This document shows, piece after piece, positions 21,301-29,917 of a stretch of 64,000 nt of DNA (position 1 is its first letter; each line of letters begins with the position of its first letter). Below the pieces are notes generated by a model. It made no database searches. It saw nothing but the letters and a program-made list of their open reading frames with translations, and was not told where the DNA came from. The stretch is from Astropecten irregularis (Eukaryota; Echinodermata; Asteroidea; Paxillosida; Astropectinidae): positions 15,210,614 through 15,274,613 of the forward strand of contig OZ020247.1 in NCBI GenBank assembly GCA_963971285.1, read 5' to 3'. A program made the position numbers and the translations under genes.

Positions 21301-23002
21301 TAATCAACGGATCCTACCCGTTCCAGTACCTCTCATTCCGATGCCACGGGGGAACTGACATGAAGGTAGGCAGCACTGCTTTTGAAATTTGCCTCAATCC
21401 ATTTTTGTAGTGTGGGGCACTGTGGCCTAGTGGTCTGGCGCGTTGAAGTCAAAGTCTTGTGGTTAATCTACAGATTGTGGGTTCGAATCCAGCCATGGGT
21501 TAATGGTGCTTGCGTCCTTGGGCAAGATGCTCTGTCACATATTGCTCCTCTTCACCCAGGTGTAAATGGGTACCTGCGAGGGTAGTGATGGCTTTGTGGT
21601 TTGATTAGCCTCTGTGCACTGAATACGGTAGCCGGGACTGTATACTCCCTAGGGAGTTGAGATGGTTTCAGGAGTGTTAATTATGGCCCGATGACCAGGG
21701 ATGATAATAAAGTTGTAATGCGCAGTAGAGTATATTCATATAGTAGCTGCGCAATATAAATGTCCTATATTATTAATACTACAAGTAAATAATAGCCTTC
21801 CATAAAGATCCTGCTAGGATCGAAACGCATCTGGCCCTCCTAACTCCAAGCATTTTATTACTGTTAAACATTTAAATTTTGAAGGGCTCAGGAGAACTCT
21901 TGAGCCCCCGAGCATTTAAACTCTGTTCCATGTCCAATTGAAAGACTCAGAAGTGCAGAGCCTAGGCACTTGAACTTTTTCCATGTCCAATGAATTTACC
22001 ATAGGGATACTGCACTGTGTTGCATTTTGAAGGACACAGGAATGTAGATCTCAGACTATGTAACTTTATATGGGGCTTGTTGGCCCAACTTGACCCATAT
22101 CTAAACACCTTGTCACAGGGATACTGCACAGTTTGGGGTTTTGAAGGACACAGGACTGTAGAGTCCAGGCACTGAGGCTTTGCTGGCCCAGCTTGGTCTA
22201 AGTCCAGAAAATTTGCTGTAGGATGGTAGTGGTTTTAGCAGAATTTGACTTGTGCCGTTTTAGGAATATTTAAAATTGATTAGCTGGAGTGGTCGAGTGA
22301 AACAAAAATACGACTTCAGACGGAGAAGTTTCTCTTCTAGAATCACCTTGGCTTGGCTGGGTTTGAACCTTGGACCCACCGTTTGCGCGTTTCGTATTCA
22401 AAGTGATGTGGACGCGCAGCCGTCATCTTTCTTGGTGTAACTTTGCAGGCATAGTAGAGTCAAAATATCGTACCTGGATGTTACTCGATGAACTGCGCGC
22501 ACTGTGCGTAACACGACAGATGACACTATGTGTGGAACTTGTATTTTATGCGCAGTGCTGCGTGCACGATCCGGGGTAAGAATAACGTATGCACAATTTG
22601 AAACGGGACGCACGCGTTTGCCCTTGTTTGGTTTTTATAGGCAATGGCGCTGGCCATGGTTGAATGTATCACGCGTAGAGTGCAAACTCTAGTTTTTTTT
22701 ATTTAACTCTATGATATGAGTTCAACTGGGGACAACCTTAGCCCCGTCAAAAACGTTTGTCGATTTAAAATATGATTGAATGATTTTTATTATTATTTTT
22801 TTTATATTTTTTTTATATTTTACTTGACCAGGTGACCAGTAGTGAAATGGCCAAGTCTCTGTCCATGATTGCCGTGAGTGGACCGACCCACGACCAACAG
22901 CCCGTCTTTCAGTGGAGCAAATCCCAGTGCGACAAGAAACAGATCCACATGGGCCATCCCGACATCTTTGACTTTGACCCAGTCAAGGTCACCTGGCCAT
23001 AG
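9383..23002 (+). CDS. PLBD2: phospholipase B-like protein (PLBD2-like), complete, 11 exons
   Basis: A lysosomal N-terminal-nucleophile hydrolase of the LAMA/phospholipase B-like family. Exons: 9383-9591, 13758-14001, 14704-14798, 15231-15448, 15787-15881, 16507-16667, 17743-17838, 18908-18979, 19621-19773, 21206-21365, 22832-23002. All junctions are GT-AG and in phase, giving 557 residues, a normal length for the family. The start was set at the Met with a strong Kozak context that begins a hydrophobic signal peptide (MAVLGASFYHFLAMVFVCV), 30 codons inside the longer frame. The autocatalytic cysteine is visible in GHCSALIKLLPG (exon 4), followed by the family's VSHDTWEEYGGMLRV. Later family blocks are FSSYHGPLLSGDDFYIMGSGL-like, GTVLEWMRNILANRLA, NEWMVVDYK, YNDFQHDPLS and GENAISARSDLN. 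The ending HMGHPDIFDFDPVKVTWP closely parallels PLBD2. An AATAAA at 23128 is supplied by a MITE. Biochemical substrate is uncertain across the family. Confidence 0.95.
9735..11816. mobile_element. MULE-like element with about 450-bp terminal inverted repeats
   Basis: The ends TAGTTGCGATGATCGTAA and its complement, and some 450 bases behind each (about 9735-10185 and 11326-11816), are inverted copies. They are flanked by identical GTTGACAAG at 9726-9734 and 11817-11825, a 9-bp target duplication. Long inverted repeats plus a 9-bp duplication are typical of Mutator-like elements. No transposase frame is present, so this copy is non-autonomous. It sits in intron 1 of the PLBD2-like gene. The frames at 9803-10021 and 11667-12059 are arm sequence, not genes. 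Confidence 0.85.
10745..10985. repeat. GC-rich tandem duplication inside the MULE-like element
   Basis: Two copies of a unit of roughly 110-130 bp lie at about 10760-10860 and 10875-10980. Both contain GTGGGCTTG, then CGCTCGGTCGG-like, TTTTTGGATCGCGGCCGGG, TTCGTT..ACCGT and TACGGACGG blocks. The GC content is far above the surrounding intron. Confidence 0.7.
11830..13155. other. intron 1 sequence, nothing recognised
   Basis: Ordinary AT-rich intronic sequence of the PLBD2-like gene. No nested gene or clear repeat end was found; the open frame at 12694-12969 (minus) has no family resemblance. Confidence 0.4.
13160..13512 (-). mobile_element. TTAA-type MITE, subfamily B
   Basis: Recognised by the subfamily B blocks AACAGCACTCACACTTTGTC, TGAGCTCAATCAGACATCTGAG, a TTTCAGGTGGAAATATTTTAAC block and the end TACCAATCCTGTATTTTACC. 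It lies in PLBD2 intron 1, close to exon 2. Confidence 0.75.
14247..14612 (+). mobile_element. TTAA-type MITE, subfamily A, full length
   Basis: Starts TTAAAGGTAATATCATACTTTGG and ends ATACCAAAGTATGAT; it has the central palindromic GATCTCCTAAAGATC and all family blocks. It occupies PLBD2 intron 2. Confidence 0.8.
14976..15215 (+). mobile_element. GCTTAGCA-type MITE, copy 1
   Basis: An inverted-end element opening GGGGCCAATTTCATGGAGC then TGCTTAGCACAAAAATTTGC and closing TTTTGTGCTGAGCAGCTAAGCAG. The inner blocks TTCCATTTGATATTCATGG and AACACATGGAAATTT recur in the other copies at 37405, 51155, 51440 and 56266. It lies in PLBD2 intron 3, directly upstream of exon 4. Confidence 0.75.
15535..15770 (+). 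mobile_element. TTAA-type MITE, subfamily B, truncated
   Basis: Starts AAAGGTACTGTACAGGATTGG and carries AAATGTTCACAGATTACG and TGGTGCTGGTAGAAACATACC but breaks off after the GATCTTGGGGTAAGATC palindrome. PLBD2 intron 4. Confidence 0.7.
15923..16290 (-). mobile_element. TTAA-type MITE, subfamily B, full length
   Basis: Runs from TTAAAGGTATAAAACATGATTGG to TTACCAATCCTGTACTGGACC, with the AACAGCACTCACACTTTGTC and TGATATGTTTCTACCAGCACC blocks. It fills most of PLBD2 intron 5. Confidence 0.75.
16780..17130. other. GC-richer island in PLBD2 intron 6
   Basis: A segment of higher GC than its surroundings with an open frame of 100 codons (16829-17131). There are weakly inverted ends (GTGCCACTTACGCA and TACGGCAAGTGCGTC). 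I recognise no domain, no splice-site logic and no clear target duplication, so a degraded element is more likely than a nested gene. Confidence 0.35.
17390..17603. mobile_element. MITE with GGCTCAGGCTCC inverted ends, copy 1
   Basis: Opens TTACGAAACGGAGGCTCAGG and closes GAGCCTGAGCCTCTATTTCG then TAAA, which are inverted copies. Inner blocks TTCATATGCTGAAAA, GAAGCTGAAGCTCTG and GAACCGCAGCCAAAAGC recur at 28899 and 30163. PLBD2 intron 6. Confidence 0.75.
17850..18233. other. PLBD2 intron 7, 5' portion
   Basis: Intronic sequence with a few short GTGTGGT / CCACACAA inverted stretches around 18060-18190. No gene or classed repeat. Confidence 0.3.
18234..18628. mobile_element. TTAA-type MITE, subfamily C
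   Basis: Subfamily C ends GGGCATGTACAACATTGGTAA and TTTACCAATGTTGTACACGCCC are clear inverted copies. The interior carries TGGTGCTGGTAGAAACATAA and TTTTTGATCTTGGCAAGATC. PLBD2 intron 7. Confidence 0.8.
19854..20708. mobile_element. AAGCCTTGAATTT inverted-end element, long form
   Basis: The left end GCAAGCCTTGAATTTAAC is the inverted counterpart of the right end CCAAATTCAAGGCCT. The first about 70 bases and last about 110 bases reappear joined together at 43264-43403, so this is the longer parent form of a short internal-deletion derivative. It sits in PLBD2 intron 9. No transposase is recognisable. Confidence 0.65.
20912..21012 (+). repeat. tRNA-derived SINE, copy 1
   Basis: Contains an A-box-like GATAGCTCAGTTGG and a B-box-like GGTTTGAATCC at tRNA spacing, followed by CTCCAGTACATTTTCTTTG. 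It matches the SINEs at 25350, 37715, 59150 and 59465. The tRNA fold is not good enough for a functional tRNA. PLBD2 intron 9. Confidence 0.7.
21410..21790 (+). repeat. long tRNA-derived SINE, copy 1
   Basis: A tRNA-like head (TGGCCTAGTGGTCTGG, B box GGTTCGAATCC) is followed by a body with CCTTGGGCAAGATGCTCTGT, GGTGTAAATGGGTACCTG and GGGAGTTGAGATGGTTTCAG. The same head and body recur at 49796-50095. The head-plus-conserved-body structure is that of a metazoan SINE. It begins just downstream of PLBD2 exon 10. Confidence 0.8.
21795..21860 (+). repeat. GATCCTGCTAGGATC hairpin element fragment
   Basis: Contains AAAGATCCTGCTAGGATCGA then AACGCATCTGGCCCTCCTAA and CTCCAAG. Longer, inverted-duplicated copies lie at 35578-35680 and 49424-49556. 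The GATCC...GGATC stem followed by GAAAC resembles stem II and the GAAA core of hammerhead-like sequences in Penelope-type elements, but the 5' core is degenerate. Confidence 0.6.
21861..22831. other. PLBD2 intron 10, remaining part
   Basis: Contains a loose repetition of GGGATACTGCAC..GTTT..TTTTGAAGGACACAGGA at about 22013 and 22127, then unclassified DNA and a T-rich stretch just before the exon 11 acceptor. No gene seen. Confidence 0.4.
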
Positions 23003-23051
23003 CTGGGAAAGAAAATTGAGCGCTAACGAGGTTTGGTTGTTTATTTCTTAA

Positions 23052-23412
23052 AGGCATAATACAGGATTGGTAAAGGTGACAACACAGCTGCAATGCTGCA
23101 GACTGGTCATAATTTGATTTGTCATGGAATAAAACCAAACCTGTGAAATTTTCAGCTCATATCATCATCGAAAACTGTTGAAAACAGTGAAAATTATTTT
23201 CAAATCTATTCCCAGGAGTTTTGATCTTACCCCGAGATTAAAACCGTTTTCGGTTGTTGTGTTGATTAATTTCTAGATAAATACAGCATTCCAGCTGGAA
23301 ATGTTTTAACGGCATGTTTCTACCAACGCCACCTTCATACCCTGAAAGTTTTATGTAAATCTGGGAACATTTCTGTTGGGGTGTGTTACCAATCCTGTAC
23401 CGTACCGTAAAC
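23052..23412. mobile_element. TTAA-type MITE, subfamily B, provides an AATAAA
   Basis: Runs from AAGGCATAATACAGGATTGG to TTACCAATCCTGTACCGTACC. It starts 50 bases after the PLBD2 stop codon. Its internal GGAATAAAACC (AATAAA at 23128-23133) is the nearest polyadenylation-like signal downstream of that gene. Confidence 0.75.
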
Positions 23413-23766
23413 ATTTCATTAATGGTAAATACAGAACTAAGTTGTAGCCCAAAGGGGATGTTTACTTTCAAGCCAAATGGGCTGATAAGTAACTGCGTTT
23501 GTTATAAAGTAGCCCCATATTGAGGCCATGCCCAACAAAGTCCAACATGAAGTGTATCTCATTGGATCTTGCTAAACCTTGTGATTGTGATAAAGGTAAT
23601 ATCATACTTTGGTTTTTGTCAAAGAAATGCAGATTCATGGGCAAAAGTATCAAGGAAGATACATTAATAGCCATCATACGGTGCCCACTTCTACCATCAC
23701 CAGCTTTATACCCTGTAAGTTATAGGTAAATCTGTGAAGATTTCTGTTTCGGTCATTGGTATGCTA

Positions 23767-24883
23767 CAGTGTTGGAGTCTAGTCCTCCGAGTTCTTCAGG
23801 GTCCGAGTACTCAGGGTCCGAGTACTGGGCCGAGTCCGAGTACATTGCTGCCGAGTCCAAGTCCTAAGTATCGAGTCCGAGTACATTCAAGGCCGAGTAC
23901 AGGGCCGAGTCCAAGTACCAAAGTTTGAGTCCCGGGCCGAGTACATCCACAGAACCATGATGCACAGTACCAACAAATGCAGTTCATGACAGTCGTCTTC
24001 ATTACACAACAAAGTCAGCAGGTTAATTTAAAAGAAACAAAAACAACTGCCCTTTATTCTCTCTGGACTAAACAAAATAGTCAAAATACATTGTATTGTG
24101 CTTTTTATCAAAGTTAAAGGGTATAAAGATGGTGATGGCACAAATATAATTATAATGGTAAAACCTTTTCTGCCTAAAATATTGTTTTTAAAAAGGAAAG
24201 AAAAAAATGATAAATCACAAGCCAAAAACACTTTGGATCTCAGGGTGAGATCAAAACTCCTATGTTTTCTAAAAAATAAAGTGGGCACTGTACTATAAGG
24301 GACTGGTCCCGACTGGATATTTCCTGTATCTTCCTTGATTGCCCATAAATCTGTACTTCTTTGACAAAAATGAAGTGTATAGAGTAAACACAATTTTGTA
24401 CCGATTGAGAATGTACCATGGACTGTACATGTACATATAGCGCATTATTTTGACCCAACCATAATTGGGCATTTGGGCCCGACATCCAAATTCTGGCCGC
24501 ACTAACTCCACTACATGTATCTCTGCGCTCCTTGCACGTGCACGCACGCACACGGAGCGTACCATGGCCAGTGCAAGGAAAGCCTTCCACACGTTATAAA
24601 TAAATAGATATCATGCTACCGCGCTTACGATATGTTCGAGGTTGAGCAATGTCATCGACGGAAAGGTGAATTTATTCGATTTTTTTTGGGGGGGAAATTG
24701 TCGAGTACTGGGATCGAGTACCGAGTACTTAATGTCGAGTACGTCCAAAATTCAAGTACATCTGATCGAGTACGGGCCAAGTACATTTTGTTTTCGAGTA
24801 CTTTTAATCGAGTACGGGCCAAGTACTTTGGTGGACTCGAGTTGTACTCGAGTACGAGTACGAGTACGAGTACTACAACACTG
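23767..24883. mobile_element. hAT-like non-autonomous element, 1117 bp, with CGAGTAC subterminal repeats
   Basis: Ends are CAGTGTTGGAGTC and its near-inverse GACTACAACACTG-type end (CAGTGTTG plus AGT match). The octamer GTATGCTA is duplicated on both sides (23759-23766 and 24884-24891). An 8-bp target duplication and CAGTG-type ends are hAT hallmarks. Both subterminal regions (about 23775-23945 and 24695-24872) are crowded with GTCCGAGTAC / CGAGTACGGGCC motifs, as expected of transposase-binding subterminal repeats. There is no transposase frame. Confidence 0.85.
24098..24380 (-). mobile_element. decayed TTAA-type MITE (A) nested inside the hAT-like element
   Basis: In reverse orientation it retains GGGTATAAAGATGGTGATGG, TTTCTGCCTAAAATATTG, a TTGGATCTCAGGGTGAGATC palindrome, AAAGTGGGCACTGTACTAT and TTGCCCATAAATCTGTACTT. 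The order matches subfamily A. Confidence 0.65.
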
Positions 24884-24924
24884 GTATGCTACCAAAGTAT
24901 GATAGTACGGAACCTTTAAGCTGT

Positions 24925-25345
24925 TGCGTTCATTGCAGGCTTCACCGTTTCTTTGTTGTTGGAGGATTTTGTTGGGTGAAGGACTTAGACCAGTGTAGGC
25001 TTGTAGTCAGGGACAAAGCTGTCCTACATTTTGAATGTTATGCAACCGGGGGCCACAAGTGTCTCTGGGTTAGACTATTTTCTTAGGGGTGAGGGAAGGA
25101 AAGAGAGGGGTAGTTTTTTTTACTTTCATAGATGTGGGTTTGGATTAGGAAGGCTTAAAAAATTGTGTACATGGTTATTGTGTGTTCATTAAATGTGTTG
25201 GTGTGTTTTTGGTTAAAGTGCGATATTTTGTACAGTAGCTTAAATTGTTTTTTCACTCACAAGCGGATATGGTGGTGTGTGAGTGGTTTCATGGCTTCTG
25301 ACTGGCAAACGAACAAAGATAATTGACAATTTGAGACACTGCAAA
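24925..25345. other. intergenic, nothing recognised
   Basis: T-rich non-coding DNA between the nested elements and the next SINE; no gene or classed repeat. Confidence 0.35.
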
Positions 25346-25347
25346 CG

Positions 25348-25450
25348 TAGGGCTGGATGGCTTAGTTGGTAGAGTGCCGGTACGGTATTCCAGGGGGTCA
25401 CAGGTTCGATTCCTGCTCCAGTTAATTTTTCTTTGTTCATTTTTCAATGT
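25348..25450 (+). repeat. tRNA-derived SINE, copy 2
   Basis: Has GGCTGGATGGCTTAGTTGG (A-box region), GGTTCGATTCCTGCTCCAGT (B box and acceptor) and the SINE tail TTTTTCTTTGTTCA. The acceptor strands GGCTGG / CCAGT can still pair. Confidence 0.8.
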
Positions 25451-25552
25451 GGTTATTTGATGTTTTTCAATTTTAATGATTTGTTGTATTTTTTTTTCTA
25501 TCTTGCCTTACTTGGTGGTATGTAACATATATTCAGTCGAAATAATATTTTT

Positions 25553-26712
25553 AGCTGTTTCGCAAACCGCGAAACAGCATTTGTTTTTCTTATTTTATTT
25601 GTTTGTTTTTTTTAATTCCACTTTTTTCCCATAGACAACACAGGGGTTTTCTACAAGTCACTTCTACCATTATGCCAATTCTGATCAACTTCATACTTGG
25701 CACATAGTTAGACCACCACCCCGAATAGTACGTCATCGTGACGTCATCACGTGCACAATTACGTAATCATAAAAGTGCAAATTTCAGGGCTCTTTATCTC
25801 CGGAACGGCAAGTCTGATACAACTCAAACTTGGTATGTAAGTATATGGGGACATGTTATATACAAAAATTGCAGTCACGTGTTGATGACGTCATCGTGTG
25901 ATTTTATACGAATTATTCAATTTTTTGACCTTTCCTTTGTATTTTATGAACGACAAATCGTATTTTCGAAATTTTCGGCAAAGTGTTTGTTAGGCTATAG
26001 GCATATATGCCACAAAATACAAAAAAATTGTGACGTCATGATGACGTCATCAAAAAGCCGGTTTTCAGATTCACACATAAGGGAATATCCGATGGTGATG
26101 AAACATTGTGGGTAGGTAGGGAATGGTACTAATATCCCAAATGTGAAGTGACGTCACAATGACGTCATCGGCTGATTAGCTGTTTCGCATACGGCAGAAC
26201 AGCTATTGTTGTCGTTAATTTTTTTTTTCTTAATTTTTTTTTTTCCACTTTTTTCCCATTAACATAACATGGGGGTTTTCTAAGGGCCACTTCTACCCTA
26301 ATGCCAATTCCGATCAACTTCATACTTGGCACATAGTTGGACCACCACCCCAGGTGGGTCCTCGAAACTTTTCGTCATCATGACGTCATCACGTGCACCG
26401 TGACGTCACGCTAAATGTGCAAATTTGTTTTAAATTTTTTTTTACCAAAAGGTGTGACGTCATGATGACGTCATCAAAAAGCCGATTTTCTGATTCACAT
26501 ATAAGGGAATATCCGATGGTGATGAAACTTGGTGGGTAGGTGGGAAATGCTATTACTATTCCAAATGTGAAGTGACGCCATGATGACGCGCTTGATAGTT
26601 GTTTACGGCAATTAAAACACTATTAAAACGCTATTTCTCTGTACTGGGCCAATTGCGTTTATGTTTGTTTTTCATATCATTTATAAAACATACGCGAAAC
26701 AGCTCAGTGTTT
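25553..26712. repeat. two tandem GCTGTTTCGC repeats rich in TGACGTCA palindromes
   Basis: Two related units, about 25553-26180 and 26178-26705, each begin TTAGCTGTTTCGCA... (the first continues AACCGCGAAACAGC, an inverted repeat) and share CCACTTTTTTCCCAT, GGGGTTTTCTA, ATGCCAATTC and ATCAACTTCATACTTGGCAC. About ten perfect TGACGTCA octamers occur, several as the double form TGACGTCATGATGACGTCA. There is no coding frame of note. Confidence 0.75.
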
Positions 26713-27059
26713 GTCAACAAACACATGTCTAGTTTGTTCTTTGATATTTATCAGTAATTTTGTTTTGGAGGTGAAATACTACTCAGTTAAGTGTGGTTTA
26801 GTGTTGAAGGGGTTGAAGATTTGTTTGGAAAATATGTTGTAATGTAGCATCACCCTAGTCCTCTGAAATGTTATTTTTTTAATTCAACTTAGCACAAATG
26901 CTGTTTTCAAGAGAAAAACTATACTTTTTTTTCACAATAACATGCAAACGATTACCAATTCTAAAAAAAAAAAAACGTTTTTGTAAATTCCAGAAGTTGT
27001 CATTTTCAATAATAATAAACCCCTTTTTTATAGCGCAAATCACAATAAAACATGTCTCT

Positions 27060-27377
27060 AAGCGCTTGTAAGAAAGAGAAGAAATAAATAAATAAACATG
27101 GACATCTAGAAGATTCACATAAACACAGTCAAAAATATCAGAATAAACCAAACAATCAGTTTAAGAATAGATGTGTTTCAAGGAGCGCCTTAAACTGTTC
27201 AATAGTACCAGCTTGCTTGATGTTCTCTGGAATAGTGTTCCAGAGTTGTGCTGCTGCTGCTGAAAAAGCTCTACAACCATATGATTTTGTTGAAGTATGG
27301 GGGCACACCAATTGAGACTTGGATGAGGACCGGAGATTTCTAGCAGTAATAAATCGTGTCTCCTCAAAACGACCCAA
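27060..27377 (-). pseudogene. LINE (CR1/L2-like) ORF2 C-terminal fragment
   Basis: The minus-strand frame 27377-27156 reads RFEETRFITARN, then a TKSYGCRAFSAAAAQLWNTI-like stretch, then PENIK and a FKALLETHLF ending. This is the very C-terminal block of non-LTR retrotransposon polymerases (family pattern: tyG-raFs-aaP-lWN-lP ... FK--LK-hLF). Only about 70 residues remain; no reverse transcriptase core is present. It is followed by a TTTATTTATTTATTTC tail at 27075-27095. Confidence 0.7.
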
Positions 27378-27550
27378 AGACCGTTAGCGTTGATTTATAA
27401 GCCCTGGTGACCATACATCCTGTATTTATTCTTAAATGTTTGAAAGTCTGCCAAAAAAAAATCCCCCCCAAAAAATAAATTGACCGACCGACCCAAAATT
27501 TTAATTTTCCACTTGAGGGCAACACAACAATTTTTTTTTTTTTAGGCCTA
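27378..27550 (-). mobile_element. half copy of the AGGCCTAAAA inverted-end MITE, fused to the LINE fragment
   Basis: Matches the right half of the complete copies at 60018-60378 and 63656-63984: CGACCCAAAGACCGTT, TTTATAAGCCCTGG, CATACATCCTGTATTTATTC, CGACCGACCCAAAATTTTAA and the end GGGCAACACAACAATTTTTT then AGGCCT. It runs without a break into the LINE-like frame. Confidence 0.7.
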
Positions 27551-27559
27551 AGGCTTTTC

Positions 27560-28005
27560 ATTCATTATCAGGAAGAAACATTTTTTTTTCTTTTCCAGTG
27601 TAATAAGTACATGTAGTACAATAATTTAAATTTCTGAATAAGTTTAGATTTTTTGTAAGTTGCTTCTTGATTTGAGTTTGAAAATACACTAGGAGAATGA
27701 AGACCTATTTTTTTATGTATAAACTTTTCTTGTATATGGAATAGTAAGTAATTTCGTAATTTGAAAATGAAATAAAATTTCATTAATGATAGAGAGGAAT
27801 AACTCAACATCGGAACTCCCTGATTGGATTTCATTACTATGAATTGGCTCGGAGAATCAAATATTGATAACACGAAATCCGTAAACGACTGGTATCACTA
27901 AAATAATTTATTGAATTATTATTCAAATTATTACGGCAGAAGTATTATTCAGAATGTGTTAATTGTTACCCCATAATTAAAAAGAATTTGAAAACTTATA
28001 ATTTG
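27560..28005. other. intergenic, AT-rich
   Basis: No gene or classed repeat recognised. Confidence 0.35.
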
Positions 28006-28010
28006 GCTTT

Positions 28011-28382
28011 AAAGGTAATATAATACTTTGGTTTTTGTCAAAGAAATGCAGATTCGTGGGCAAAAATATCAAGACAGATACAGTAACAGTCATCTGTGAA
28101 AATTTCAGTCCCATAATTAAGGTGCCCACTTGTTGAGAAAACAGTGAAAAACGGCCACAGTATTTAAAAAAAACTCTTTTCACCGTTATTCTTTATCTTT
28201 AAAGATCAAAATTGTTTTTGGTCTTTGATTTTAATCTTCTCTGGATAAAAACAGCATCTCAGGCAGAAAAATTGTAATGGTTTGTTCCTACCATCATCAT
28301 CTTGATACCTTGTACTGTACTAGGTAAATCTGTTGAAGACTTCTGTTTCGATATGCTACCAAAGTATGATAGTACCTTTAAC
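28011..28382 (+). mobile_element. TTAA-type MITE, subfamily A, full length
   Basis: TTAAAGGTAATATAATACTTTGG at the left and CTACCAAAGTATGATAGTAC then CTTTAA at the right; TTAA is present on both sides. Confidence 0.85.
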
Positions 28383-28898
28383 ACCAATAACCGACTGAGT
28401 TTTTAGTTATCACTACAGTCTAAGCCTTAAGGAAATGATATATACCCTGCTTTACCTTAAAAGCAAACAAACACCCCAACAAACAAACAGACAAACAAAC
28501 AAAGATTCACTGCATACAAAATATTTGAATCAGACTGATTTCACTATCCAGAAATATTTTGTACAATTACAAATATACAGTAGTGTGTCTAACCCTGCAG
28601 CATGGAAATATAAATTACAAAGGAAGAATTATGCAATAAATAATCAGTCCATAGATGTGGAAATAATTAAAAAGCGATTAGTTTACAGAGGAAGACATGG
28701 TGTAAGAGCTTTGGCAATTTGAAAATTGGTGATGGACAAGAAAGTCAATGTCTGTATTCTTGTCATAAGGTGCGTCCTTTTTTTACATCAGATTATCTCA
28801 AGGCAACAGTGGTGAATCTGTGACTAATGTATGGCACATGATACAAATTCTAACCTGTCGCAGAATGCATGTGATATTTTGCTTTAGTGGTTTATGGG
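28383..28898. other. intergenic, possibly a retroelement scrap
   Basis: The plus-strand frame at 28435-28722 ends in KKRLVYRGRHGVRALAI. A similar RGRH stretch is encoded near 35370-35415, so both may be traces of one repeat. The evidence is weak and no domain is recognised. Confidence 0.25.
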
Positions 28899-29148
28899 GG
28901 TTTACGAAACGGAAGTTCAGGCTCAGGCTCAACAGACCCCAGCCGTATCATCCATATGCTGAAAAGATTGTGGTTGTTGTTTTTCATTGAAGCTGAAGCT
29001 CTGTTTTCCTTTTCCAAACCAGGAAATTAACTTCCAAACCGCAACCAGAAGCGCCTATTTTGATACCTGTTATTTTATAATGGATGCACAAAATGGAAAA
29101 AGAGCCCGAGCCTGAGCCTGAGCCTGAGCCTCCATTTCGTAAACCAAA
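28899..29148. mobile_element. MITE with GGCTCAGGCTC inverted ends, copy 2
   Basis: Opens GTTTACGAAACGGAAGTTCA then GGCTCAGGCTC, closes GAGCCTGAGCCTCCATTTCG then TAAACC; the right end carries an expanded (GAGCCT)n run. The inner GAAGCTGAAGCTCTG matches copies 1 and 3. Confidence 0.75.
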
Positions 29149-29149
29149 T

Positions 29150-29917
29150 GGCTGTGTCTGCATTATTTGGTAATGACTTACTTTCACATTTACATTTGTC
29201 TATGGTAAATGGCTGCAACCGCTTTCCATAGACTCGTGTGTATATGTAACTGCAAGCCGTAGCAAAAGTGATTGAGACAAGCCCAATCAATGGACGGATT
29301 CTCAGGCTGGGACTGTCATAGCCACAGCCTTGCCTGGCAACATAATGCTCCGACACTGTATATCGTCCGCATGACCACAGTTCAATTTCAGAATCAGTAC
29401 ATTCATCAACCAGGTCAATTCAGACAGTGCGGCTGGTGCATGTGGTAAAAATGTATAAGTTGTATAAAGGATCATCAATTTTTATAGTGTGTTTGATAAT
29501 GTAATTATGATTTCAACAGCAGTCAACCGCTCTCATTGCCATGTCATTGTTCAAGCATTGGCTATTCCGTGAATTTGATCCTCCAATCTTTATAAAAATG
29601 TCATTCAGGTTATATCAGGTTTTTTAAAATCTCTCACAACAATTCTCAATTTCTCATCCATATTTGCATAATCAGGCACTTAATTAATTGTTCACTTTGA
29701 TTTGACAATAATGAATTTTTTTTTAAATTTGTGATATTAATTTGACCTGAGGGAGTGGTGCTGTGAGGAGATTCAAGGTCGTTGAACCTTCAGGCAGCAG
29801 TTGACTCGGCCAACATGATGTCGCATTGGGCTGGTAAATAACTTGCATCCATCTTGGCAGTTGGTGAAGAAAATGCCGTAGGCTCAGGACAGTCCAGCAC
29901 CCCTAGAAGTACACCCA
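29150..29917. other. downstream flank of phosphoserine phosphatase
   Basis: Non-coding, including the 3' UTR of the minus-strand gene. I see no strong polyadenylation signal close to the stop and no repeat that I can name. Confidence 0.4.

Larger units (their letters stand above)
23594..24917 (+). mobile_element. TTAA-type MITE, subfamily A, split by a hAT-like insertion
   Basis: The left part (23594-23766) starts AAAGGTAATATCATACTTTGG and the right part (24884-24917) ends CTACCAAAGTATGATAGTAC. They join perfectly at the duplicated octamer GTATGCTA when the inserted element is removed. Confidence 0.85.
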
